Positions 11,662 to 22,117 of a stretch of 64,000 bases of DNA are shown one piece after another. The notes under the pieces were generated by a model. The model did no database searches. It had not been told where the DNA came from and was given only the letters and a program-made list of their open reading frames with translations. Position 1 is the stretch's first letter. Each line of letters starts with the position of its first letter. This stretch comes from Ornithodoros turicata (taxonomy: Eukaryota; Arthropoda; Arachnida; Ixodida; Argasidae). The DNA lies in NCBI RefSeq assembly GCF_037126465.1, contig NC_088207.1:45690143-45754142 (forward strand), read 5' to 3'. A program made the translations under genes and the position numbers.

Positions 11662-14600
11662 ATGACGCTGCTCCACATCTCGGTGTTCTGCGCTCTTATA
11701 GGTCAGTCGCTTGTGGCAATTTGCACTTCGCTTTATCACTGTTTCGTTGACGAAGAGACCGTGTGGTTACTCCAAGTTTCCTTCGCATGCCGCAGAGCTC
11801 TGTGTTTCCACCCATTTTTACCGACTTTGTTTACCTTTTGGGGGTGCGGGAGGAGTGAACTGGAGCGCATGCTTCGGATAGGCGGGGCCCTACCTTCGAA
11901 CTCTTATTTTGTAATGTGCACAAAGAGTTCAAAGGCGTCTGCTGGGGCGCGATTTCCTGCAAAGGCGTGTGCTAAATCTCTTCCCAGCTTCAAGTCTCAC
12001 GGTTGCCAACGGGGACACAGTCTCTTTATTACTTTTATTATTATTTATTATGACCATTTGTATTACACACAGCAGCACCAAATGTCATCATTGGAACGCT
12101 GTTTCTGTGCACATCAGTGTGTCAGGACACCGCATTGTTTAAATCGCGGACTGGTTCAACCTCATTATGGTGGACTAACCTCATTAAGATGGAAATGTGT
12201 GGAAGCGGTGGCGCTGGCGGCGTTTTCTCTTTCTCAATACAGCATCAGGACCCCGCAGGTGGAATGCACGGACGAATATATTTTGGAAAGGGATATGGTT
12301 TATCTGTCATGTCGTTGAACATGTTGAATGTGTGATTTGTACCAACGACTTAACGAGCTCCTGTGCCGCTACCGCGACACTTTCTTTTATTGCTTCCCAA
12401 AAATAATAAGAATATATATGCACATTTTGGCCGCTCTTTCCACAGTTATTAGAGAACGCACACCCATGTGTATGCGACCCAGTTCCTCAATATTTAAGTA
12501 TGCAGCACACGCCCATATACCACGTTCCATCATGCACAGTCGAGACAGTAGCGGCTAAGCATTCGAGGACCCACGCTGCCGCGTTGGCTTGGATCCAGAA
12601 CTGGGAGTAAAAAATCGAAGGCCGACTGAGCGACTGCTTTGTGATACCCTGTGACTGCACGCGATAGTGTCTGCCTGCATTGCGGTTGCGGTAGATAAGA
12701 CATGCAGTTCAATGCTTGAGTATGCAGCATGTAGTGGGTGCAGTAGTAAGGGCGGGGACTCTCATAATCGTTTTGCTTCCGTAGGGGTGGTGGTGGTGGT
12801 GTATAGGGGGAAGGTGCAGTCAGCCTGCTCTGAAGTGGCGGCTCGGTGCACCCAGGGGAGGGGGAAAGAAGGAGGGGAGAGATGGTGGTGGCACAGGAGA
12901 GGGAGAGGTGTGCTAACCCTCTTGCTCTGGGGTTAGGGTAGTCCAAGAGGACTACCCACCACAGAAAACATGTGAGCATCCCTCAGTAGTCTTCATTGGG
13001 ATGCTTCCTATACCACGGTAACCGCCAGGATTATTGGAGAAGTTACCCCATCTTTTGCTTCCGTACATGTAGCGAATGATATTTGAAGTTCATCTCTGTC
13101 CTGATAGTAGCGCTGCCGTATTCGTCCTCAACTCACATTCGTGCTGACGCACGCTGTCACCACAAAGCGAAACAACAACAACATAGATGAATGGATGATG
13201 ATGATGTGGGATGTTTCCCTGCGTTGAGTGCAGGACCCTACCCCATTCCAAAGAGGTTCATATGAGAGGATGACGAGGGAAGGAAATCCCTACAGTCCGT
13301 ACAAAGGCGAAAGCAAGTAGTGAATAATCACTGTTTTGTAGAAGGAAGCTGAAATGTAGCAGCTGTGTCGTTGTTTGCTGCTGGAACTGTCGACTACCGA
13401 GTAAAACGCTTATGTGTGCAGCTGTTTACGTATAGAGGCGATAAATATTTCTATTCTTCGCTTTCTATTCAGACCGCTGCCGCAAAATCAGTCGTATATC
13501 TGTCCTAAGGTCACTAGAGAAACGCACGGTGGGCTGTAAACGCCTACGGAAATGGCACCTTAGGAAATTACCCGTGCTGACCTACAGTGAATATTATAAG
13601 TTGGTGTATACGGGACGATCGCGCTTACCGGGTGAGAATTTTTCAAAAGCGAAGATTTTCATTTACAATAGTTGGCAATTGCCAATGAGAGTTGCATCAA
13701 GAATTGCAATTGGCAACAAGAGTTCCTGCTTGTTCTCCCTCGCACTTAAGGACAAGATAAAGAACGCATTGCAGGGCGAGCGACAAAGGCTGACGTTTTT
13801 CCGGAGCCACTTCCCCTCGTTTCTTAAAAAAAAAAAAATTATTGTTTTATTTTTTGCTCCACCCTTCCCTGAAAACAGCAACGGTATCAGCGCTTCCAAA
13901 CGGAACAATTGTTGTCATTTGGCCGAACTTCTATGTTCCGTAATTAAAAAGCCCAGTAGTGAAAATTAATTAGGGCAACGCTCCAGGAGGTCCCTAGGGT
14001 GTCCATAAGGTGGCTTACTAACACCTAGAATATGTCGCCAATCATTGTAACTGAAAAAGGCATTTCCCCATCTACAAAGTACTAATAATTAACACAGTTA
14101 GCGCGGGCACCCTGTACACGTAAAAAGAAAAAAAGAATCTGTTGAATTCGATGTACAACATGCGCGCTCTTCGCCTCCACACCATTATTGACAAAATTTC
14201 TCTTTTATATTTCAGTGGCATTAGCGTCAGCGGACGACAAGGATGGACCGTCTGTTCCAGCGTGCCCTCCTGGGCAAGTGTCAGGTCTCAAGGCGAAGTG
14301 TTTCATGGAACTGGAACAATATGAAGAGTTCAGGGGGGCTCCCAAATTGGAGTTGCTGGACAAAAATGAGCCGACGCACCACAAGTTCGGGTGTTGGTAA
14401 GGAATCATCTCCTCGCGTTAATGCCACTTGTCACTTGATGACGTTTGCAGTCCCAGTAGGAGGGCCAGTCACCTGACTCGTGACGTAACCCGGCGCGGCC
14501 GAAGCAGTTGCTGTTGCAGACGGATTCTCGGTGAATGAGCTTACAACTGCTCCCCGGGCAGTTCTGCTGACGTCACGCGACGTGATCGGGCGGGTCCGAT

Positions 14601-15708
14601 GGCTGCTTTCTACGGTCGTTTTTGCGAATTTGACTGCGCAGTGAAAATATTTAAGCTAAATACGAAATTAAGCTCGTCTAAGCAACGGCGAATAAAGGAC
14701 CTCTTTCGGACGTCTAACGGACGTCTTTCTAGCCGCCAGTAACCACGGCACGTGGAACACGGACCTCCCTACCTCGTATTCTGGGAAAGGTGCGAGCATA
14801 CACGCGGGGCATGGGGTGCGTTCGTTTATTGGTCTCGAGCAACTCGAGTGTCGAGAGAGTCGACTCTTGGTGAGCAAAAATGCCGCGGCGCGACTCTCGT
14901 GACGTTAGGCTCGTGGCCATGATTTTCGTTCTAAAATTCGAGGAGTCAACACTCGAGGTGCTCGAGAGTCTACACCCAGGGACTCTCTTCTCGATGCTGG
15001 TCACTGGAGTTTGATGTCGTAGGATGACTTTCATTCGTCAAGACTGCGGCTCCGGCTCGCGCGTGTAGAATAAACGAACACATTCATGTGTTCGTCGTTC
15101 GGAAACCTTGAAGCTCACCTTGCGGGTGCGAGATTGAGCTTCATCAGTGTGCGACCGCATGTAATACCTCCGCATTTTACAGTTACGGTTACAGAAGTTC
15201 TCCGAAACATTTGGCACGTCGCCAAAAGAACATAATAGGAGAGTGCGATTTTTTAATATTTCTTTTGTGTGTGTGTGTGCGCGCGTGATTTGTAGCTACG
15301 AGATCCATCACTGTTCTCGGCGTACTATAGAGTCACTAAATAAGCTACGTTAGTTGAAGCGTAGCTTATTTAGTGACTCTACCGCGTACCACGTGCACAT
15401 TGCTTCTTCCTCGTATATCTACACCGGCTGTCGTGCATCCTCCATCTATGTTCACGTTACATTGCCCTCTCTTTTCTTTTTCCAGCATGGAGAGAACCTT
15501 GGCGAAATGCTACAAAGAGAAATTCACCGGCGATTGTGCCGGCCTGGTAGATGGACTCGTGAGGAATAACCAGGAGATTATGGTGAAGACTTTCGGCGGG
15601 CGACGTTGCGATTACCACTGCCCGAACGGGAGCTACGCTCTGCGACCCACGTGGACCTTGGGTGCAGCCGCGCTCCTTTCTTTCTTTGTTTTCACGAGAA
15701 AAGCCTAG
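11662..15708 (+). CDS. Small secreted cysteine-rich protein with C-terminal hydrophobic (GPI-type) tail, 3 exons
   Basis: Exons 11662-11701, 14216-14396 and 15486-15708 join in phases 1 and 2 with canonical sites (G|GTCAGT, ATATTTCAG, TG|GTAAGG, TTTTTCCAG) and give 147 residues. Exon 1 plus the first codons of exon 2 form a clear signal peptide (MTLLHISVFCALIVALASA). The mature part has eight cysteines: two singles, a CC pair formed across the exon 2/3 junction, two more singles, and a CDYHC motif. One N-glycosylation sequon (NGS) follows. The C-terminus is hydrophobic (TLGAAALLSFFVF) with a few residues after it, which suggests a GPI-anchor signal or a short membrane anchor. The gene at 31846-45157 is a paralogue with identical exon phases and a 40-nt first coding exon of equal length. 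I do not recognise the family; the function is unknown, probably extracellular. Confidence 0.8.
15328..15381. repeat. Perfect 22-bp hairpin in intron 2
   Basis: The arms TAGAGTCACTAAATAAGCTA+CG (15328-15349) and its exact complement (15360-15381) flank a 10-nt loop. It lies about 100 bp upstream of exon 3 of the cysteine-rich gene. It could be a very recent small fold-back insertion. Confidence 0.9.
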
Positions 15709-15855
15709 AACTTCCAGCTCTATACCTCGCTTTGCCACTGTTGCCTTGTGCTTGTCAGTTTTCGCCTCTACCACCTCTAAAAGCTATACGGTTTGCCGTT
15801 TGTGACAAACACATTGAGAATATCATGGGCCAGATTTACGTCGATGGGTTGAGAG

Positions 15856-16318
15856 TAGGGTTGCCACCTTTCGTAGTGAAAAATACCGGCTGAAGGAGAG
15901 GAGGAGGAATAGAGGGAAAGGAGGAAAGGCTCGCGGAAAAGGGAAAGTGGGTGAGGGGTGGACGAGCACACAGAGAGAGAGAGGGAGAAAGCGTGCTCGC
16001 TCAAGATAACACGAGGAAACATATATTCCTGTTTGTGGCTATATCATTGCTGCTAGAAATAATAAATAATAATAATGATAATAATAATAAGAATGAATAA
16101 CTAAGAAAACGACTGGTGACTGCGGAGCTGGGTCTGTGTTCCAGATTTATTCAAGCTGTAGTGGAATGTTGAAGGAAAAATCCCGTAAAAACCCTTATGA
16201 AAGGTCTTGAGCCACAGATACCGGCAAAAAGCTGCCGGTATCACCTTCCTACCGGCAACCGGCAGAGCGCCCAAATAACCGGCCATGCCGGTATAATACC
16301 GGCCTGGTGGCAACCCTA
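15856..16318. mobile_element. Non-autonomous hAT-type element with perfect 8-bp target duplication
   Basis: The termini are TAGGGTTGCCACC at the left and GGTGGCAACCCTA at the right. The subterminal repeats ATACCGGC and GCCGGTAT are also inverted. The element is flanked by GTTGAGAG at 15848-15855 and again at 16319-16326, a perfect 8-bp target-site duplication as expected for hAT transposases. Inside are a purine-rich stretch and an (AAT)n tract at 16060-16095. There is no transposase, so it must be mobilised in trans. It lies 148 bp after the stop codon of the cysteine-rich gene. Confidence 0.92.
16061..16066 (+). terminator. AATAAA, first poly(A) signal after the cysteine-rich gene
   Basis: The 147 bp between the stop codon and the hAT element hold no AATAAA. 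The first one falls in the AAT-rich core of that element, so the transposon may supply the 3' end signal. This is an inference without transcript evidence. Confidence 0.3.
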
Positions 16319-16931
16319 GTTGAGAGCCAAAATCTCAGCTCACCCGGCGGATTCACTTAGTTGTGTCCTGTCTGTTATTGTCTGAGAGGCTTCAGCATTG
16401 TTCCGCGTGACGAATGGTTATTGGTCGAGTCTGCTGACTAATCTGTATGCTCCAGTCTAATTCATCCATTGAAAGCTACCCGTCACTTTCCAGAAAATGC
16501 CTTATTGGGGTGCAGTCAAACTGACGAATAACCAAAGTCCCATGTGTTCCAAAGTGTACCAAGACGAACAATGTCCGTGCACACGTAGAGGTAGAAAGAA
16601 AAAATATGTTCCACTCGTCGTGCTACATTTAATGTGTTTGAATACGCCATGCTAGAGCGTAATGTGTCCCGTAGATAGAGCTATTTCGGCTATGTAGTGC
16701 GTGTCTTGTTTCACTTCGCAGTCTGTAACTGTTATTTACGTGCTTGCGTTGTCAAGCGACGCAACCCGATTCCCGGTGGGTCTTCGTGCAGCAACACACA
16801 TACGTCGTCCATATACACGCTCAAGTGGCTGTGGCAAAACATGTACAAAATATTTATTGCTAGCATACTATTATTACGGGTATTATTATGACATTCGAGG
16901 GTAAACTGCTAACTCTAACAGCTATCAAGAA

Positions 16932-17225
16932 CACTCTTAAAAAAAGGGGCGTACATTAGCTCCTTTTTCTTGCCACATATATGACTCCCTTTTGGAGAGT
17001 ACAATTGCTCTCAAAAAGAAGTATCCTCACTCCCTTTAGGGAGTAGGGTTACATTCTAACTCCCTACTGGAGAGTAATATTACTCTCCGGCAGGGAGTAA
17101 GGGAGTAATGTTACTCCCTTGAGGAAGTGAGGAGACTTTTTTTAGAGTAATTGTGCTCTTCAAAAGGGAGTGATATATGTGACAAGAAAAATGAGTTAAT
17201 GTGCGCCCCTTTTTTTTAAAGAGTG
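16932..17225. mobile_element. Fold-back MITE, second family, CACTCTT termini
   Basis: The long inverted arms begin CACTCTTAAAAAAAGGGGCG and end CGCCCCTTTTTTTTAAAGAGTG-like. They enclose repeated CTCCCT/AGGGAG palindromes, including GAGAGTAATATTACTCTC near 17070. The element is flanked by AA on both sides. It has no coding capacity. Confidence 0.85.
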
Positions 17226-17299
17226 AAATGGAGTGAAACTTCAGTTCCAGTGCAAGACTACATTCGCAGGGGTGTCGGAGGTCCATCGCCAGTGTGTGT

Positions 17300-17965
17300 G
17301 TGGGGGGGGACTGAAGTTCGTAGGGCTGGCACACTAAAAAAAAAAAAATTCATGCACAGAATGGTACGGCATGGTAGAAATATACAGATGTCACACGCAA
17401 TGCGGAATGGCTGCGGCTATGTTAAATTGAACATGCAAATTCTGTAAAAGTCTGCTATAGTACAAATGCTGGACACCCTGCCTGATCTCCGTGCATAATG
17501 AGGAGGGGGGAGGCCCACTGTTGCCTGAGCCCCTACCCCTACCTTCCGACGCCCCTGCACCGCTGCTATCATTTACCCATATTGCTTCAATCACCAGGTG
17601 TTCGCGCTACGCATGCGGACGACAGTTCTGTAGGATGAGGCCAGTGAAATAGAAGTATAGAAGTATTTCGCTGCATTCATATACTTGAGCTAGTATAACC
17701 GGCGGAAGGGGATCCGCGAGAGGCCGCTGCTGTGGGGTTGCGAGCGCAACGCTTTTCCATTGTGAACTTTTCTGTACTGTGACTGCGAGTGATTATTGTT
17801 CGGCTGGGAAAAACTGTTTTAGTATTCCCTGCTTGTACACAGTCTTTTTTTCATTGCGTATAGGGGTAAATAGCGCTTACTGTACGCAGTGATTGGAGGT
17901 TTCTGAAATGTGATATCGTTGTGTCACAGTACTTGAAATAAACCACAGTTTTGTTCCAAAGTGCA
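17300..17965. other. Intergenic, no gene recognised
   Basis: An A-run lies at 17336-17348. No exons were recognised on either strand. Confidence 0.4.
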
Positions 17966-18485
17966 TGATTCATTGGGGTGTTAGTTCCGCATCGGGACCA
18001 CTGGTTTTTAAAAACCAGTGAAAGCGTTAGGAAGGTAAATATTGCGTAGAAGTGCAAAAGAAGGTCATATAGTGAATCTAAAAATTAAGAATTATAAAAT
18101 TCCGTTGACTAGAAGCTTTTTTTATGTGCATTTCAACAACCCCATCTGATGCACTTCTAGCGCAGGAGAAACACGGGAACGCAAAGCCTAACGGATTGGA
18201 AACTTGCCATCTTGCAAAAGGTAGGGTCGTTGACGCACTAGGCGGTGCGGGCGTCGAGACTGTGCCTCGGGTTAGATCAGAAGGTCCTCAGTAAAGATGG
18301 CGGATCGCCTTCAAGGAACGGGCGATAAAATTTAATTTTTATACGTTTCACGCAATACACGAGGGTCATTCCGGCTTAATTTCATTACTAATTAGTTCCC
18401 CTTTTTAGCTTTTGATTTTTGTTTTTATTATTTTTTCTTTGAAAAAAGCCAGTGGTCCCGATACGGAACTACATCCATTCATTGT
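17966..18485. mobile_element. Fold-back element with ~35-bp inverted termini
   Basis: The left arm GTTAGTTCCGCATCGGGACC (17979-17998) recurs inverted as GGTCCCGATACGGAACTAC (18453-18471), with further complementarity out to ATGAATG/CATTCAT-type ends. The middle has no coding potential. The boundaries are approximate. Confidence 0.65.
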
Positions 18486-18709
18486 TCATACTTCATGGTA
18501 TACTTCACAGTAGTGCTTCAAGTTAATTACTTCATGCGTCGTTGCAACGAGCTAAAAAATTCCAACTCAGTTACAAACGCTATCAGCGGCGCTGGTGCTG
18601 CTGTCGTAGATCATAGAATACTTAGCGACAATATGCCCGTCTTTCATTCGCATTTTAATAGTGCGTAACTCGCACGTGCTTCTAAAGTAATCCTGTCAAT
18701 GTGTATATA

Positions 18710-19931
18710 CAGGGCGCCTATTTATCGTTTACAGAAATTTTATGAAAAAGCAAAGCCATGCACGTTGTATTCTTTTTTTCTCTCTTTTTTTTTTTCAGGT
18801 GAGCTGTATGGCCATGCGGACATCGTCTCGAACAGAGTATGTAACTAATGATTTTTAATTACGTGAAAGATGATTAGTTACGTAAAATTGGTTTAACTTT
18901 TTAATTGCGGAATTTCGGGCAAAAAGCGAGATATCAGAATGAGTGAATCCTCGTTGAAAGCCATTCTGTCTTGTAAAAATTTTGAAACGAGCGCGTGTCG
19001 TGAAATATCCATCGCTGAATTTCGTTATGCAAATCAGCCGAAATCAAAACTGCGCGCCTCCGAAGCGCACCACCTTCGCCGACGGAGGCTTATCGAGACC
19101 GGAAAAGTGGTTCATCGGTCACCTTCTCCAATCATCTCCGTCACAAGGCACGTGACCGCCTGACGTGGAATAAGCGCAGTGCCAACACCACCTAGGACGA
19201 GAAAGCCTGCGCGCTCGTCGACGTGACGTAACAATTAAGAGTCAGTCAATCAGGATCGTTTTTCAACGGCCGTAGCCGATCACGAACGTGCTTTCAGCGG
19301 TCGTGGCTACGGAGAAGAACCACCGTCGTCTGCGAGTTCTGATTAAACGTCCCCGCGTACTAAATCGGGAAACTTGGATATAAAGCGCAAAACGGTCTCA
19401 ATCTTTCTCAAAACTGATTTTCTGGAAAGCCGTCTTGCACTTTTTGTCTATACATTTAGGTGTGCAATTTCCAGGTGAGCTGCAATCATTTGAAGGTTCT
19501 TGAATTCGCAGAACGGTGAGTCGCGGTAGCAGACGAATTCTGGCTCTTAATTGAAAGAGGGAGAGGAGGCAACGCAAAGGCTTTCTCTCTCCAGGTGGTG
19601 TTGCCAGTGCTCCCTGCGCTCCCGGTCGCCGCGGTTTTGGTTTCGGCTCCTTTGCATAACAAAATTCGGCGATGGATATTTCAACACTCGTGCGCGTTTC
19701 AGGATTTCCTAACCATGGAATAGTTTTCGACGAGAATTGTCTCCCATTCTACTATCTCGCTTGTGCTCGAAATTCCCTAATTAAAGTATTAGTTAACGAA
19801 TTTTAGGTAATTAGTCGTCTGGCACTTACATACTTTCTTCGAGAGCATGTCCGCCTGGCCGTGTAACTCGACTGCAATAGCGTTTTTTTTTTTAAATTAA
19901 AAAGTCTGTAAATGATAAAAGCAACGTCCTG
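18710..19931. mobile_element. 1.2-kb fold-back transposon with TATA flanks
   Basis: The ends CAGGGCGCC... (18710) and ...CGTCCTG (19931) are inverted, with TATA directly outside each (18706-18709 and 19932-19935). Both arms carry, in opposite sense, TTATCxTTTACAGA, then a TTAGGGAATTTCG/GCGGAATTTCGGG block, CGCGTGTCGTGAAATATCC, GCTGAATTTCGTTATGCAAA and a splice-like CACCACCT block. No transposase frame remains. Partial relatives lie at 10203-10600 and, in reverse sense, at 58060-58600. The right end is under 200 bp from the first tetraspanin start codon. Confidence 0.8.
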
Positions 19932-20128
19932 TATATTGAGTCTTGACCCTTAACCACAAACCTCGAGTGCAGTGCGCAACCTGAGCACGGGCTTCTGTAA
20001 GCTCGCGCAACATATTCACGAGAAATGCTGCGCGTGCCTCGAACGGCTACTACTTCACAGAACGGCTGCGCTGGTATAGCGTCTATCTTGGGTATAGCAC
20101 AAACGGCACTGCCGTATGAACATCGCCA

Positions 20129-21265
20129 ATGGAAGACAGGACCAACCGTTCCCAATCCATCGACAAGGAATGGCGCCATGGCTCTTGGCGGCAGCGCTCT
20201 CTCTCGGCAACAGTCGACGAAGACGTTCATCGCACCACAAGAGTATCCCTCATCGTCTGCAATCTGCTTGTCATGCTCATTTCTTTGGTTGTCCTATGGG
20301 GCTCAGTGGTCGCCATTTGGACCCGACCTCCAAGTCAAGGCGGCTTCTGGGAGCATATTCACAATAACGCCATCTTTGCCATTGCCATGCACATGGAACT
20401 GCCATTTCTTGTGCTCAGTCTCTTCGCATTCGCAACGGCTTCCTTCGGAATGCTTGGAGCCCTACGCGAAAACAAGAAGCTTCTCAGCATATACAACAAA
20501 TGTTTGCTCGTTGCTGTCCTGATCGTAAGCGCATGTCTCGTTGCGTATTGCCTCCTTCCAGCGTCTCTCAAGCGCTCCGTGAAAGATCGGTATTTCTCCG
20601 ATTTCATCGTCAACTACAGGAGAAGCCCGGACTTCCAGAAGCTCGTGGACGGCATGCAAGAGCATTTCCGTTGCTGCGGCATTTCGGACGAGAACTTTCG
20701 AGACTGGGACCTCAATCCGTACTTCAGCTGCAAGGACGACAACCCGAGCAGGGAAAGGTGCAACGTTCCGTACTCCTGTTGCAGAAGGAACGACTCCCAA
20801 CAGCTCCCGTTAAGTACGCTGTGTGGGGCCAAGATGCTTGCCGTCAGCGACGAAGAGGCCTGGGAGCGCATCTACGTGAGAAGCTGCGCCGATGCGGTGG
20901 TCGGTGCGATGCACAACAGCACTGGAGTGGTCCTCATGATTTGCGTTGTGATAAACTTCGTTCTGCTCGTTCTGCTCACAACTTCCATACATCTGAGAAG
21001 AGAGATCGAAGTAATGTCCGCGATATATAATGCGTACTACGACAACTTGATCCAGGGCCAAGAGAAGATGAAGCGAGATGGTGTCTCTCTTCCCCCCAAG
21101 AAGGTTGATGAGAAGCCGAAAGCACAATTATTCCGGAAGTTTTGGGAAAGAATTAAAGAAGTATTTTTGAAGAAGGACCTCGAGGAAGAGAACCGCAGCG
21201 GGGAGTCTGCAGATAAATCTAATGGGCGTAATGCGGCTGTTGTGGTCGAGCGATGTAAAGTTTAG
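20129..21265 (+). CDS. Tetraspanin, eight-cysteine (TspanC8-like), intronless
   Basis: This is a four-pass membrane protein of 378 residues, longer than most tetraspanins because of extended N- and C-terminal tails. The TM helices are at about 40-64, 90-110, 126-146 and 266-286. After TM2 comes the conserved LGALREN. The large extracellular loop carries RCCG (181-184), FSC (201), RERC (211), YSCC (215-218), LC (232) and SC (253). That is eight cysteines, the pattern of the TspanC8 group, whose members bind and traffic the ADAM10/Kuzbanian metalloprotease. NPSRERC...VPYSCC is especially close to that group. It lacks introns, unlike most animal tetraspanin genes, which suggests a retrocopy that then duplicated to give the copy at 22118. 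The start at 20129 is the first Met in frame before TM1. Confidence 0.92.
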   Translation: MEDRTNRSQSIDKEWRHGSWRQRSLSATVDEDVHRTTRVSLIVCNLLVMLISLVVLWGSVVAIWTRPPSQGGFWEHIHNNAIFAIAMHMELPFLVLSLFAFATASFGMLGALRENKKLLSIYNKCLLVAVLIVSACLVAYCLLPASLKRSVKDRYFSDFIVNYRRSPDFQKLVDGMQEHFRCCGISDENFRDWDLNPYFSCKDDNPSRERCNVPYSCCRRNDSQQLPLSTLCGAKMLAVSDEEAWERIYVRSCADAVVGAMHNSTGVVLMICVVINFVLLVLLTTSIHLRREIEVMSAIYNAYYDNLIQGQEKMKRDGVSLPPKKVDEKPKAQLFRKFWERIKEVFLKKDLEEENRSGESADKSNGRNAAVVVERCKV

Positions 21266-21369
21266 CGCCCGCGATATTTCCTGCAAATCATACACGTTTA
21301 GGTTCCTGTTTTTGTTGCAAATGGTTACATATATGTTTCTCACAAAGAGAATCTAGTTGAAATAGGGCA

Positions 21370-21375
21370 TAATAA
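21370..21375 (+). terminator. AATAAA poly(A) signal of tetraspanin 1
   Basis: GCATAATAAATGGG lies about 105 bp after the stop codon, a normal distance for a 3' end signal. Confidence 0.55.
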
Positions 21376-21449
21376 ATGGGTGAGAAGAGTGCTGGTGTGA
21401 TGCCGACAAGTTGATCAAGTTAAATGATTCTTCTATAGAATTCACTGTC

Positions 21450-21556
21450 CAAACTTGCAACTTACATTTCAATGTACCACTTACTGAACTCGCCACTTTT
21501 TTGTCCACCCCTCATGTAATGCCCCTGGGCCCTTGAGGTACAAGAATAAATAAATG
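21450..21556 (+). mobile_element. 3' tail of a LINE, same family as 5020-5855
   Basis: The sequence ATGTAATGCCCCTGGGCCC followed by TTGAGGTACAAGAATAAATAAATG resembles the 3' end of the minus-strand LINE at 5020 (TTGTACCCCCTCTGCGGGCC, then GTACATACAATAAATAAA). Only the last ~100 bp are present. Confidence 0.5.
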
Positions 21557-22117
21557 TAAAGAACGGGAATTAGCCGAGGCAGGCTTTAAGGAGAAACGCA
21601 ACACGTAAGCCTCCAAACCGTCAAGAACAAATCACGTGATAAAGGACGACATTGGCCATGCCACGCAATCTTTATAGTGCAATGAACCCGCGTGTCCTAT
21701 CATTTATGTTCGATGTATTGCAGACAAGAATACCTTACCGAGTCTACTTATAAGTGCGGTAATGCAAAAAAAGAAAAAAAATCATGGTTGTTTGGACCTA
21801 TACAATACATAGAATACTAATACGGATGCTATGCAGTATAAAAACGTTGCCCTGGTTTCCGTTGTCAACACTAACGGAGACTTAGATAAGTATGACATGC
21901 GCAATGTGCATATTGTCGCAGTAGGATGTGATAGTGCTTTCAAAACTGGATTTCATAAATAGGACCGTGCATGTGTGCCGCGCATACAGAAGAAAACGAC
22001 AACGCGCCAGACGCATTACTGCACGCTCATCACTGGTTCCCTGTAAATCCCAAGCAATCCTGCCATTATCGAACGTAGCCCGCATCCAGCTAACCAACTG
22101 ACTTCTACCGAGGAACC

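Noticed and set aside
11662..12318. Open frame of 218 codons on the plus strand
   Set aside because: Only its first 40 nt are coding here: they form the signal-peptide exon, and the rest is read-through into the intron after the donor at 11702.
13529..13969. 146-codon plus-strand frame in intron 1 of the first cysteine-rich gene
   Set aside because: No domain, includes an A-run at 13827-13838, and the flanking exons join in frame without it.
20500..21030. 176-codon frame overlapping tetraspanin 1
   Set aside because: A shadow of the tetraspanin reading frame in another register.
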